Shown: positions 53,177-64,000, counted from the stretch's first letter. The stretch is 64,000 bases of DNA from Cydia pomonella (GCF_033807575.1 NC_084703.1:868001-932000); one strand, 5' to 3'. Numbers and translations are program-made. Notes: generated from the letters alone by a model not told the origin.

Positions 53177-53897
53177 AGTTCAGTGGTGGGCAAAGTACGG
53201 CCCGTCGAAGGTTCTTTGAAATACTCATACTCATACTCATTTATTCATAAAGTTAGTTTACATGTCAAAATAAAACTAGATTAAAGTTTAAACTAACTTA
53301 AAAATAAAATTACAATAAAAATTAAAACAAAGCATTTAAAATTAAGATCAGAAATTAGACTCAGTATCAAAATATACATTAAAATCAATTAGTAACAGGA
53401 TAATCAATAAGTAAAATTAAAAACAAAGCCAATTTATATGTGTATAAGTAGTACATGGCCCGTGAAATAATAAAAATGTATTAGTGCTGCAATTCTGGCC
53501 CTCCTCTGAGTTTTCCTAAACTTTCTGGCCCCTATGAAGAAGGTTGCCCACCACTGGCATAGTTACGTATTTGGGAATAAAATCATCATAAAGTTGTAGG
53601 ATATAGCCTATATAGGAATTCATTAAGGGCTACTGGAGAGATGTTCTACAGCAACCCCAACTTCATTTGGCTTGTATTCCCAAACTATAGAGGTACAATT
53701 TTTTTCAGGTAAGTATAAATTCAGTACCAATGTAATAAATCGTCATATAATAAAAAATGTCAAATCGCTATGTCGGGTTGTAGGAGAGCATGACTTTATT
53801 TTTTTTCTACATACTACCGACCCGTACCGGCAACGCACGGGTTACACAAAACCTTAACAAATTATAAGTACACCTAAACTTTCCTCAAGAATCACTC

Positions 53898-54088
53898 ATA
53901 GGGAGCGTGCATGAACTATAGAGATTTTTGGCGCGAGGCGTAAATGTGATGTTTTTTGTTCCGATGTAGCCCACAAGATGGCAGAACCTACTAGGCACAA
54001 GAAAACACGTGACGTGTACATGTACATGTTTATGGTTCCGATTCAGGCCACAAGATGGCAGACCCTCCAACGCGCACGGTCCCTATAA
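53898..54088 (-). repeat. gagggtctgccatcttgtgg repeat, reverse, complete
   Basis: Inverse of 60113-60307 and of the split copy at 11578-12917; starts and ends with atagggac/gtccctat-type ends. Confidence 0.82.
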
Positions 54089-54380
54089 GCCTAAAAAGAA
54101 ATAGTTGTAAGGAAAGCCAAACATTATGTTAAAATCTTTATTTCGAGTAAAACAACTAGTAAAATTTTGAAAATAAATATCACAAAATGGTAAGTAATAT
54201 CTTAACGTGACTTAAATATTTGAGAATAAAAAAAACGAGGTATATGCATGCAAACATTGTCAAAGATAGCCATTTAAAATTGAGCTTGGTTTTAACAAGT
54301 CCAAACTCAATGACGTTGAGATCTCTTCTGATTATGACAATTTTAATATAACTATCTTTTCGTCCGATATGAGTGAGATG

Positions 54381-54509
54381 GTACAGTCAGCGTCAAATAC
54401 TTTATAGCAACCAAAGTAGCCAAATAGTTCGGTACACCATATATTTAGTATGGTGTACCGAACTATTTGGCCACTTTGACTGCTGCAAAGTATTTGACGC
54501 TGACTGTAC
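54381..54509. mobile_element. Palindromic 129-bp MITE, copy 2
   Basis: Same fold as 25793-25921; differs by a few bases in each arm. Confidence 0.92.
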
Positions 54510-54834
54510 AAAAACATTACAAAAATCCAGTATGTAACATAAATTTTAGGTCCGAATTAGAATGAATTATTGCGGTTGCGGTTATTTTAACACGCCAAAA
54601 ATCATTGCGATTTTATTATGCGGGCGAGTAAACTTTTACCCCTTATTCATAAAACTTTACAAGCCTGATTTAGTTAAATTATTTTTTATTCCTTTCTTGA
54701 AAATACATAAGTCAAAATGACAGATAAAGACAAACGATTCATAACTAATTCAGGCCTGTAACACGTTTATGAATAACGCCATTAGACTCTTAATCTAGTA
54801 ATTATGTCCACGACTTTTTATATCATTTGTGACG

Positions 54835-54966
54835 TTATCTATGAAAAGGGACCTTATTGTCGATGGCGCTTCCGCCGTTATAATCGACGCTCCGATACAT
54901 GTATAACGCTGCACGACGCAGTGCAGCGTAAGCGCCATCGACAATAAGGTCCCTTTTCATAGATAA
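54835..54966. mobile_element. MITE with ~38-bp TIRs
   Basis: ttatctatgaaaagggacct and aggtcccttttcatagataa; arms continue through ttattgtcgatggcgct. Confidence 0.92.
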
Positions 54967-55211
54967 TACCACATTTTATGTTAGACTTATTTAAACAATT
55001 ATTCCAATCGGAAACGTGATTTCTTGGTAATTCAAGATAACGCCAGAAACGCGAATTGTCGGTGTAAAAATAAATTCGCCCATGCATGTATGGCTGCCAA
55101 TACAATTGTTTACTTATATTAGGTATTCGAATTGTTCCCATCACCATATTACAATCTAACTTAACCTACTTGAGAAATTCTAGACATATTAAGGAGAAAT
55201 ATTCAAAGATT

Positions 55212-55317
55212 TTAACCCTTTGAACGACAAGCCTATTCATAACGCGCCATCGTATATTACGTAAAATGTATTAAAGAAACCGTGCGCGTCTGAGAATGTC
55301 TGCGGTCAAAGGGTTAA
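55212..55317. mobile_element. piggyBac-like MITE (TTAA-flanked)
   Basis: ttaaccctttga and tcaaagggttaa ends; the interior is related in style to 41271-41380. Confidence 0.75.
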
Positions 55318-55500
55318 TTTTTTTAAAGTTGATAACAAGTTTCAGCGGCTCTACAGTTTGAAGGCTACGGCGACTGCTTACCACTAGTATTTTTAGGAAC
55401 TAGTCTTTTGAGTGTAAACTCGATTCGTTTTTACGAGGCTGCGCTTACATATTTAACTCATGAACCTTATTTATGGTATTTGAAAACAGTTTGGTGACAT

Positions 55501-55602
55501 TAGCCGGGTCCACACTGAGCAAGCATACTCGAGAGGCAATTTCCTCACGCACAAAACGGCCAGTGTAGACGCTCGTCAGTCAGCTCAGTGTGGACCCGGC
55601 TA
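55501..55602. mobile_element. 102-bp MITE
   Basis: tagccgggtccacactgagc and gctcagtgtggacccggcta are perfect 20-bp inverse ends. A partial relative is at 62950-63050 (cctcgcac, aaaacggcc). Confidence 0.9.
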
Positions 55603-56069
55603 TTCACGCTCGCATGGTGTATTGCAATAGACAGCCGGCATCATGACGATGCGGCAATGGTACGATCCACTGAGACCATATAAAATAATTTATGTATAAA
55701 TAGATACAGCACCACGAGTTACCAAGCTATAGCCAAAATATAAAAAAGTAAGGAGTATCTATCAACATTTCATGAGATTCAAATTAAGCTCATGAAAAGA
55801 AACTCATATAAAATAATGTATATGACAAAATAAACATACTCAACTCATGTAAAATTATGTATGTGCATATAATATATGAGTTTCTTCAGCATATTGGCCA
55901 GTTCTGGTATTCAAAAGGATCCTTTATAATCTTAAGCCCGTCACAGATGGAAGGATAATATACCAAGATATCTTATAGCAAAGCATCTTAAGATACCCTG
56001 CGATATATTTTGTCTCTCTCACAATGTAGGAGCTAGACAGACAGCGATATATATTTTGGTATTGTTGAT

Positions 56070-56923
56070 GTGACTGAGGAAATTAGGAAGAAAACCATGA
56101 TTGTTTACGCCGTGCAACATGCCATGCACCTAAAATGGCAACGGTCTGGCCACATATCTAGATATAATGACAAAAGATGGACGATACAAAATACGAAATG
56201 GAAGGGACCAGAAGGGAAAAGAACAAGGAGAAGACCGACCGAGCAGCAAAACTTGCAATATCGGACGGTATTCCATACTGTTGTCTACCAGTACACAGCG
56301 AAGTACTGGGTAAAGTCAGGAGGTGCAGGCAGGTTTGGAAGGAGTATTTTGATGAGCGATCACTTACTAAAGGAATCTGGTACAGAACAGTTCAATGTCA
56401 GCCTCCTCATGTCCCATGGTTTGACAAAAGGCTAAGCAGGAAACGGGTAGTAGCACTCCTCAGGCTTCGTTCCGGACATATTCCATCGAACAAATTCAAG
56501 CACCTTATGAAATTAGCTGTGTCACCAAACTGCCCAGAGTGTAACAAAGTAGAAGATGTCCACCATGTTTTGATGGAGTGTGACCGCAACGAAGCGCTGA
56601 GGAGTGATATGGCATGGCACAATTCTAATAACATGGGTAGTTGCAACATCTTCCTGGCATCGCCTTTATCAGATGATGTGCAATTTATATTTAAAAATAA
56701 TGTAGTAGTAGAGGTGATTTTGTAGATTTCAATACAGGGGTGACATCGTCACGTGCGTGGCGAAACCCCATTCCTTAAAAATTGATTAAATAAAAAAAGA
56801 CCTTATAAAAGGTGGGCTGATGAAGTCACCAAAATAGCTGGTAAGGATGGGATGGAGAAAGCTAAAGATAGAGAGAAGTGGAAGGGAATTGAGGAGGCTT
56901 TTACCCTAACAAGATCAGTGTAA
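56070..56923 (+). mobile_element. RTE-like LINE C-terminal remnant split by another LINE
   Basis: The first part reads MHLKWQRSGHISRYNDKRW and RTRRRP; the second part, from 56803, reads YKRWADEVTKIAGKDGMEKA and REKWKGIEEAF to stop TAA at 56921-56923. K-W-GH--R and RRP--RW-DE---AG are the closing motifs of endonuclease-RT LINEs. Removing 56237-56802 restores one frame. Confidence 0.88.
56237..56796 (+). mobile_element. 5'-truncated LINE 3' end (RNase H-type tail) inserted in the RTE remnant
   Basis: A frame from about 56237 to TAG at 56723 has an RNase H-like start, then RLRSGHIPSNKFKHLM and the zinc-knuckle CPECNKVEDVHHVLMEC, as in I/R1/LOA-like elements. It ends in a(a)n at 56791-56797. A short duplication agacc lies on both sides (56232-56236 and 56798-56802). 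Confidence 0.85.
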
Positions 56924-57377
56924 TAAAAAAAATAAAAAAACTAGTTAACTAACTAATATATACATACATATATATTAAGATTTTGTTTCTTAAATCACTA
57001 ACAACACATTTGAAATGTAAAATTACATACATAAGCTATAATAATAATTATTGATGTGTGTGGTGAGAGTTATACTATAAGATATCTGTCAGCATCATTA
57101 TGGCTAGTAATATATATTATCCTTCTGTGACGGACCTTACTCCTCCCCCTTTTTATCCATATCCTAAATAGCTAAACGTAGACATAGTACTTCAAACAAT
57201 ATTTTTTGTAGATTCTAACCACCATGTTGATTTATGCCCTATTGTGTTACCACCTGGTTCGAGTAAGAGTTATATAAGCTTCCTACGCATATCCAATATG
57301 AAAACATATAAACTGGGGCTTAGTTTTTCTGGCATAACCCAATTGAGAGCAATGATGATTGTAAATATCTAAAATTA

Positions 57378-57875
57378 TTAAATAGTTATTCCCTGAAAGT
57401 AACCATAGCGGCACCTCCTTTGGTCCTGCAGCTGCCCAATCTTGGAAGACATCTCGTCCTCTCGGCACATGCCACAGAAGATGCTCGTAACCATGTGGAG
57501 TGGACTGCGGTAGTACAGGCTTGTGTCCTTCAGTGACTTGTTCTGTTTGTGGCAGCAGACGTGTATAAAAACTTCGGCCATCATCAGTAACATGATCAGA
57601 ACTGCTGGAAAAACTGCCGCCAGCGGTATCAGAAGCAACCTCGGACTAAACACGTTAGAACCTCTGATGATATTCTCTTTTAACGCTTGGAATTTTTTCG
57701 TCTTACTCATATATCCCTTAGGAAACTTTATGATCTCGGTTGGAGGAACGGCCGCGCGCGGCCCGAGCACGACGGAAGACGACGATGGCGTCGGCTCGCC
57801 AGTCTCGTCATTAACGAGGTAAGTTATAATCTCGCCGGTTTCGTCGTCACAACAAAAATGCTTTTGCCTCGACAT
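57378..57875 (-). CDS. Unrecognised single-pass membrane protein candidate, 165 aa
   Basis: ATG at 57875-57873, TAA at 57380-57378. I do not recognise the family. Residues 1-75 are polar, with two DETGE motifs (11-15 and 23-27), a serine run (31-34) and a Lys-rich segment. Residues 80-104 (LLLIPLAAVFPAVLIMLLMM and on) form one strong hydrophobic helix. The C-terminal part has Cys at 107, 108, 134, 137 and 155. The minus strand reads a long T tract and CAG ending at 57882, six bases before the ATG, so a 5' UTR intron with the start in the next exon is likely. Codon use is GC-richer than the flanks. Type II or tail-inserted topology cannot be decided. It could also be the remains of a processed gene. 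Confidence 0.55.
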   Translation of the reverse strand: MSRQKHFCCDDETGEIITYLVNDETGEPTPSSSSVVLGPRAAVPPTEIIKFPKGYMSKTKKFQALKENIIRGSNVFSPRLLLIPLAAVFPAVLIMLLMMAEVFIHVCCHKQNKSLKDTSLYYRSPLHMVTSIFCGMCREDEMSSKIGQLQDQRRCRYGYFQGITI

Positions 57876-57881
57876 GGTCCT

Positions 57882-59207
57882 CTGAAAAAAAAAAACATCT
57901 AACTATATATATAACTGTTCTAACAATAAGTAATTGTGGGTTCGGGATCTAGAAAATTGGTTTTTTGCTCTCGGTTAACGTTAATGTAGTTAATTACATG
58001 TTATGCCGCTGCGTTGAGAAAAATACAAGGAAAATTTTGATCCAACAATGTTTGATTGGATTGCCTTTTTTGCTTTATAACTTTACTTTAATCATTTGTT
58101 ATTAGATAAATACTTTTGGCACGCCGCAAAGCCCGCACTGATATTTATTATTTATGTGGATTCAGACTGGAATACATACCGTTATCCTCGTTATCCGTTA
58201 GATCTATTGTCAAAAATGCTTCAATTCAATTACAAAATGTCTCGGAGATGCGTTAAATTGTCTATGGGCTAGATTTCCTGTCATTAGGCAGCTTTATTTC
58301 AGTCTGTTCATTATCAAACATTATACGATCAACGTAGGACGCACCAATGGGTGAAGTATATAGTGAGTATTGTAATCTTTGGTTTGGACGCACTTAAAGC
58401 AAGGTAAAATAAAGGTAAATAATTATGTACATTACTTTAATTTTGTTACAGAAGTTCCATCTCTAAGAAACTATTTAGTTTGATTATGTGATAGGTGTGA
58501 TAGGTGTGATAGTCATAAACGTGTAAAGGAATGTATATGTCATCTGTCAAATAAATGTCATCTGTTTAGGTCAAAATTTAAAATAGGCGGACGTATAAAA
58601 CCCCGTATTTATGTAGATATCTTTTCTTTGTCCTTGTAAATATAACTGGAAGACGTGTAAATCAGAAGAACACTAAAGAGATCTACAACAAGTAACATAA
58701 TCTTCGTGAAAAAAGGTAATTAAGTAAATCTAAATAGTAAGTACCATTAGAAATTGCGTTTTAAGCACTCCTTCAAAATAAAGAAGTAGGGAAATGAGAC
58801 AAAAGCGATATTTATGTAATTGTTGTTTTTGCGAATTTGTTAAAAATAGCCAGTAGTTATTTTTATTCAAATTTAAGCTATTTTGGATATTCAGTGTGTC
58901 TAAATATTATCTTATTTTGATTTGAGATTGACCTTCACGGGCTGAAAGGTCATTATACTGTTTATATAATGTTTAGGTTGCTTTGTTTTCGCACTCGATT
59001 ACAGCGTGATACTTGGAATATCTCCTTAGTCCAAAAAAGCTAAGGAGACCACAAACATTTTTTTTTATAAAGGTTATGGATTTAAAAAATTGATTAGAAA
59101 AATTGGTTCATTCTAAGAATATTACAGTTTTTGTCTATTTTGAGAAATAATAATGAAACATAATGGATATGACTAATAAATAACTGGAAGAGATCTTTCT
59201 TCTTCTT
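57882..59207. other. Upstream flank of the minus-strand ORF; no other feature supported
   Basis: The minus-strand acceptor (T tract and CAG) is at 57882-57895. Any 5' UTR exon would be to the right, but I cannot place it. The rest is AT-rich without repeats I can match. Confidence 0.45.
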
Positions 59208-59500
59208 CTTTAGCCCTTCTCTACCCTTCGGCTGTAGGCCTCCTTCATTTTATGCCACTCATCACGGTTCTGTGTGACCTGGAGCCTCTTCTTCCCTGCA
59301 GTCCTTTTCATGTCGTTGTCCCAACACATCTGGTGTCTACTTTGAGGATGTTCCTCCCCCCATGGTCGCCACTTCAGTAGACGATTGCTCCACAAATCGG
59401 TTTTTCGTGCTATATGACCAGCCCATTCCCACTTCAATCTAGCTACGCGTTTTACAACATTGGTGACCTTGCTCTTCTGTGTCAGCCACTCATTCGTATT
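59208..59500 (-). mobile_element. RTE-like LINE C-terminal remnant, reverse
   Basis: Minus frame reads MKWEWAGHIARKTDLWSNRL, LLKWRPWGEEHPQSR and MCWDNDMKRTAGKKRLQVTQ with a stop at 59210, followed by a (gaa)n tail at 59200-59209 on the minus strand. Start of the fragment is not clear; an upstream LTQKSKVTNVVKR-like frame continues to about 59500. Confidence 0.85.
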
Positions 59501-60112
59501 TACGGAAGAGATGCAGTTTACTTAAAGTACTATGAAAATGAAAACTACTGAAGACATTGATTCCGGAATCGACCTAATATAAATAGTATTTACTGAAGAC
59601 GTTTACCAGATTGAACTTACTGAAAAGAAAAAAAATCATACTTATGACAAGGCAGTATAGCTTAGAATCTACAGATGGCCTGTCAAGATGGACGAAAAAA
59701 AAAACGGCTCATTCCAAATTCAAATCTATGAACATTTTCTTGGTTCATCAGTGGTGGCAGCAAGGCAGAGTGATAATATTGTTTTTTATTGCATTTTTAT
59801 TCATGAACTGATTTATATGTAGATGGGCGCCCTCTAGCCGCCCTTGTTTGCACAGTAATAAATATAATGTGTGATGTGATAGTTGTTAAAAGTGTTTGTG
59901 CTGTCATTCTGTTATCACATGCAAAGTGGCTATTTATAGTTTTTCATTAATTCATTGCAAGAAACGGGGTGAGTGTTACTTCCATACGTTTTAGTACTAT
60001 TTCATTGGTAGGTATATTTATTTATTCTTTCTTAATTTTGATTAATGTTTTTAAAACATTCATGGAAAATTTTCAAAGTATATTCTTTGTTTTATTTGCA
60101 CAAAATTATATA

Positions 60113-60307
60113 TAGGGAGGGTCTGCCATCTTTTGGCCTGAATCGGAACAATAAACATGTAAATTTACACATCACGTGTTTTCTTGTACATAGTAGGTTC
60201 TGCCTTCTTGTGGGCTACATCGGAACAAAACATCACATTTACGCCTCGTGCCAAAAATCAGACGGCTCCTGTGCTGCCTCCTATAGTTCATGCACGCTCC
60301 CTATATA
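60113..60307 (+). repeat. gagggtctgccatcttgtgg repeat, complete copy
   Basis: atagggagggtctgccatct to gttcatgcacgctccctat; matches 53898-54088 in reverse. Confidence 0.82.
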
Positions 60308-60311
60308 TACA

Positions 60312-60430
60312 TGGAGGAAATGGATTCTTTAGCAATTTGCAGTTCAAGTATATTTGGTTTTCATACTTATGCTAAGAACTGTCCAATGTAAAGTCAACCG
60401 TAAACTGCTAAAGAATCAATTTCCTATACT
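60312..60430. repeat. Small inverted-repeat element
   Basis: aggaaatggattctttagca and tgctaaagaatcaatttcct are near-perfect inverses. Confidence 0.75.
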
Positions 60431-60647
60431 GTATTATATCAGGTACTGTACCGCATGTGTTGTTTTGTAAAATTTTACCAGACTATTTTTTTATAGAAAT
60501 TTTTGTTAACAGTGTTATAGTCTGTCAGGCCATTTTCATAATTTTTTTTGTCACGGTAAATTTAAAAAATGTATATCTGTGCCTCGAAGAAAAAGGCGCG
60601 AAATTCAAATTGTCTATGGGAAGATTACCCTTTGTGCCTCCATTTTT

Positions 60648-61616
60648 AGGGTTCCGTAGCCAAATGACAAATAACGGAACCCTTATAGATTCGTCATGTC
60701 CGTCTGTCTGTGGGGGCGTCCATAAATTACGTGAGGCGTTCAAGGGGGGGAGGGGGTTAAGCTTAATCTTACCAAATCTCACTCGGGGGGGAGGGGCGTT
60801 TTTAGCAAATATCACGTAATTTTTTTCTTAGTGGAAAAAAGTGTAAATTTGCGTGGAAGTAAAGTTGAATCGGAATAAAAAAATTTTTTAGAAAAAAATA
60901 GCAAATTTCACAAAATAGTGTTGATGAATTAAAGTTTTGCTTATTTTTTTATAATCCATCGCGATTACAGCCTGTACACAAATTTAAAAAATCTCACGTG
61001 AGATTAGGAGGGGGGGGGGGGGGGGGGCTTAAGAAAAACATGACGAAATCTCACCAGGGGGGGTGGGGGGGTCAAAAATTCTCAAAAAAGCCTCACGTAA
61101 TTTATGGACGCCCCCTGTCCGATTATGTCACAGCCACTTTTTTCCGAAACTATATGAGCTATACTGTTTAAACTTGGTAAGTAGATGTATTCTATGAACC
61201 GCATTAAGATTTTTACACAAAAATAGAAAAAAAAAACAATAAATTTTGGGGGTTCCCCATACTTAGAACTGAAACTCAAAAAATCTTTTTTCATCAAACC
61301 CATTGTGGGGTATCTATGGATAGGTCTTCTAATATGATATTTAGGTTTCTAATATCATTTTTTTCTATACTGAATAGTTTGCGCGAGAGACACTTCCAAA
61401 GTAAAAAAATGTGTCCCCCCCCCCCCCTGTAACTTCTAAAATAACAGAAAATAACAGAATGAAAAATCTGAAAAAAATATATGATATACATTACCATGCA
61501 AACTTCCACCGAAAATTGGTTTGAACGAGATCTAGTAAGTAGTTTTTTTTAATACATCATAAATGGTACAGAACTTTTCATGGGCGAGTCCGACTCGCAC
61601 TTGGCCGCTTTTTTTT
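60648..61616. repeat. gggttccgtagcc family copy, split by a MITE
   Basis: agggttccgtagccaaatga at the left, cgactcgcacttggccgc at the right. The MITE at 60712-61115 breaks the gtctgtctgtccgatt segment. Confidence 0.85.
60712..61115. mobile_element. 404-bp MITE, TIR gggggcgtccataaattacg
   Basis: Right end cgtaatttatggacgccccc. The flanks share tgt, so a 3-bp duplication is likely. The interior is G-rich with runs at 60745-60760, 61008-61027 and 61056-61071. Confidence 0.92.
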
Positions 61617-61864
61617 AAGTTAGCCGCCGTTTTCTACTGATAGAAATGGCTCAGGACGAGGTGTAGGGTTAGAGCCGGTGTAGCTTTATTTGACATTCAT
61701 AAGCGCATTGTAAACTACCTACTCGAGAAATAAACTATCTTTATCTTTGTTTACACACCATAGAGGATGTTTTTGCTTTAATTAAAAAAAATATAGAATG
61801 GTTTGCAAATGTATCAGCTTGATAGAAATTACTTATGTCCTGTTACTGAAAGTTTTTTTTTAAA

Positions 61865-62110
61865 TACTACATCGGTGGCAAACAATCATACGGCCTGCCT
61901 GATGGTAAGCGGTCACTGTAGCCTATGGACGCTTGCAACTCCAGAGGTGTAACATGCGCGTTGCCGGCCCTAACACTCCGCACCCTCGTTGAGCTCTGGC
62001 AACCTTACACGGCAGGAATATTTGGCTGCGGTTTTTATGTAAGGTGGGGGTATGAGATTCACAGTGGCCATACCTCTCTTTTGGACGTAGTTTAAGGACA
62101 TACCCGGGTC
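61865..62110 (-). mobile_element. CR1/Jockey-like LINE 3' end, reverse
   Basis: tactacatcggtggcaaaca, cctgatggtaagcggtcact, gagctctggcaaccttac and acgtagtttaaggacatacc are the inverse of the 31767 copy. Confidence 0.82.
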
Positions 62111-62559
62111 CGAAAAAAGAAAGTCTCTGCAGTTACCTTTTGCCGACTATTCCTTATGCGGATGCATCTCAATTGACTAGAAGTAGGTTAAACTTGACTT
62201 ATTTATGTGGTTAGATGTTTATCTGGAGCCAAACTGATGTGAATTTCATAATGTGTCTCTGTTTGTTGCAATGAGAATGTGTTGATCTTTTGATATCATA
62301 AGTGAAACCTATCACTAAGCAATAAACATATTATTATTATTTGTATGTCTCTTACAAATTCTCGGGACCATTGGGTAAGACAATTTACTCTAAAAGTAAT
62401 GTGACACCAATCGATGATTATCCCTGTTCACACTATAGCAGTGCACCCACGGACAAGCCCCGGTTAGTGTAGGACTATAGTAAGAAAAAGGTACAAAAAG
62501 AAACCGGGCTATTGGGTTGAGTTGCTAGTGGACTGGTAACCGAGACTATGGAGGTGACT

Positions 62560-62945
62560 ATGGCACCTGCCCTGATCATATGTTAAAAAACACGAAAAAT
62601 GGACAGGTGGTGACTCGCCAACTCACAATATGGGTCCCCGAAAACGGCCGCTCGCACGGAGCGACAAGGGGACAACATTGCGTGAGCGGCTCAGGGTGTG
62701 GAGAGGTGTGCGCCGCTTTCTACCCAGTGGCTGTCAGCAGCCACTGTGCCAACTCGCGTCTTATGCATATTTCACTTCCACCCTGCGAGCATATAGCTCT
62801 GACACCCCACTCTGGACGGCCGGCAAAGGCAAGCCAGAGGTGAGAGTCCTGCGGCCCCTGCTCAGTGTTCACTCCAGCCGGCCAATGAAGGCAAGCCGGA
62901 GAGATATTATTATTATTATTATAGCCTTTATTGCTGGACACTTGG
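62560..62945. repeat. Unidentified GC-rich block ending in (att)n
   Basis: Runs from gcacctgccctgatcata to attattattattatagcct. GC-rich with cggccgctcgcacggagcga and ggccggcaaaggcaagcc/ggccaatgaaggcaagcc repeats. The tail suggests a retroposon, but I know no family for it and see no second copy. Open frames here overlap in several phases. Confidence 0.4.
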
Positions 62946-63412
62946 CGAGGAAAACGGCCGAGGCACGTCTACACTGGCCGTTTTGTGCGCGAGGAAATAT
63001 CCTCGCACATAAGTGCTCGCTCGCGCGCTCTGTGTGAACCCGCCTATTCAAAAAGAAAAATATCCCGTCCCCCGATATTTGGAGGACAAAATTCAATTCA
63101 GCTGTTAATTCATGATTAATAAGAAAAAAATAATTATAAAATAATATATTTTTTTATATTCAAAAACCCCCTATGCTATATTACGCCAAAGAAACCCATT
63201 TCATGCCAAAATGCCGTACATCATTTTGGAAAAGAGCTGATACTCTGCAAACTGCTGAATCGATTTCTATAGAATATAGCTAAGAACCTCTGTAAGGAAA
63301 CTCACTTACACATAAGGAAAACCGCATGGGAATCGGTCCATCCATTGGAGAGTCCATCTTTTTTCCGTCGGGGGTTAAAAACATGACAAGGTGAAAGATC
63401 ATCATCGTCCTC

Positions 63413-63706
63413 ACGTTGTGCCGGCATTTTGCCACGGCTCATGGGAGACTGGGGTCCGCTTGGCAACTAATCCTAAGAATTGGCACTAGTATTTACAAAA
63501 GCGACTGCCATCTGACCTTCCAACCCGAGGGTAAGGGCCTTATTGGGATTAGTCCGGTTTCCTCACGATGTTTTCCTTCACCGAAAAGCGACTGGTAAAT
63601 ATCAAATGATATTGCGTACATAAGTTCCGAAAAACTCATTGGTACGGACCCGCGACCCCCTGATTGCAAGTCACACACTCTTACCGCTAGGCCACCAGCG
63701 CTTCTT
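63413..63706 (-). mobile_element. tRNA-derived SINE, third family, reverse
   Basis: cgttgtgccggcattttgcc, cttccaacccgagggtaagg, then the head ccgctaggccaccagcgctt. Part of the B-box region is deleted relative to 32221-32547. Confidence 0.82.
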
Positions 63707-64000
63707 TTGACAAGGTGAAAGATAATTTACAAGTAAGTCTAGTTCTAGTAGGTATATTTTCTCGCGTATCTTTCACAGAACCAATTCATTTGAAGTATTA
63801 AATAGACCTAGTTGACAACAGGAGTGTCATTAAAGAAGCTCATGGCATTTGAAACTTTCTTACCACGGCCTAAGGCTTATTATTGGTCGAGCCACAGTCG
63901 TCTATTGGCCTACTTTTTACGTTGAACCTCTTAACGTCGTCCACATTCCATATAGAGTTGATAAGAACGCGAGTCTTTTAAGTCTAAATTGATTGATTTT

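Larger units (their letters stand above)
51424..53564. mobile_element. hAT-like non-autonomous element split by the RTE LINE
   Basis: Ends are cagtggtgggc (51432-51442) and tgcccaccactg (53545-53556). The 8-bp target duplication gcatagtt is at 51424-51431 and 53557-53564. Without the LINE the element is about 376 bp. The interior at 53222-53480 is AT-rich, with cat-act repeats near 53222-53240. CAG-GGTG-GCAAA ends with 8-bp duplication are typical of hAT. Confidence 0.9.
55936..57138. mobile_element. Inverted-repeat element carrying LINE remains
   Basis: cccgtcacagatggaaggat (left) and atccttctgtgacgga (right) are inverse; inner taagatatc motifs also face each other. Between them lie pieces of two LINEs. 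No clean target duplication seen. Confidence 0.6.

Noticed and set aside
62580..63119. Several open frames in the 62.6-63.1 kb block
   Set aside because: Open in several phases at once because of GC content; none has a recognisable domain.

Overview
The window looks like an animal nuclear genome of lepidopteran (moth) type. It is AT-rich DNA carrying one long, intron-rich, GC-richer host gene in a dense bed of transposable elements. The lepidopteran call rests on repeat types I recognise (tRNA-derived SINEs with A/B boxes, CR1/Jockey-like LINE tails, RTE LINEs with GAA-type tails, many MITEs). No database search was possible.

Main gene: thirteen plus-strand exons between 8055 and 38242 encode the last 833 residues of an importin-7/8 family nuclear transport receptor (IPO7; Drosophila moleskin). 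All junctions keep phase, all introns are GT-AG, and the last exon ends in TAA at 38240-38242. The N-terminal ~205 residues (importin-beta N domain) are not seen and should lie upstream of base 1, so bases 1-8054 are probably intron. Three adjacent exons (6, 7 and 8 of those seen) each have a partial duplicate in the following intron. For exon 8 this is a run of three further 139-bp copies.

Other coding material: a minus-strand ORF at 57378-57875 (165 aa, one predicted membrane segment, a good splice acceptor just before its ATG) is a candidate host gene that I do not recognise. A 5'-truncated RTE-type LINE at 51443-53176 keeps a 567-codon open reverse-transcriptase frame. Several further LINE 3' ends are relics.

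Layout: 1-8000, MITEs, LINE tails and a foldback element (6069-7710). 8055-38242, IPO7 with introns filled by SINEs, LINE tails and hAT-like elements, several of them nested. 38243-46480, MITEs, a piggyBac-like pair and a tRNA-related SINE. 46485-49816, a tandem array of ~716-783-bp units. 51424-53564, a LINE nested in a hAT element with both target duplications readable. 53900-57140, MITEs and a LINE nested in a LINE. 57378-57881, the minus-strand ORF. 59200-64000, LINE tails, a nested MITE and a SINE.

The most interesting signals are the repeated exon duplications in IPO7, a set of hAT-like elements that share TIR design but differ in a short subterminal repeat, and the tandem array whose last unit carries its terminal hairpin in flipped orientation. 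I see no bacterial-type system, CRISPR array, rRNA or free-standing tRNA gene.
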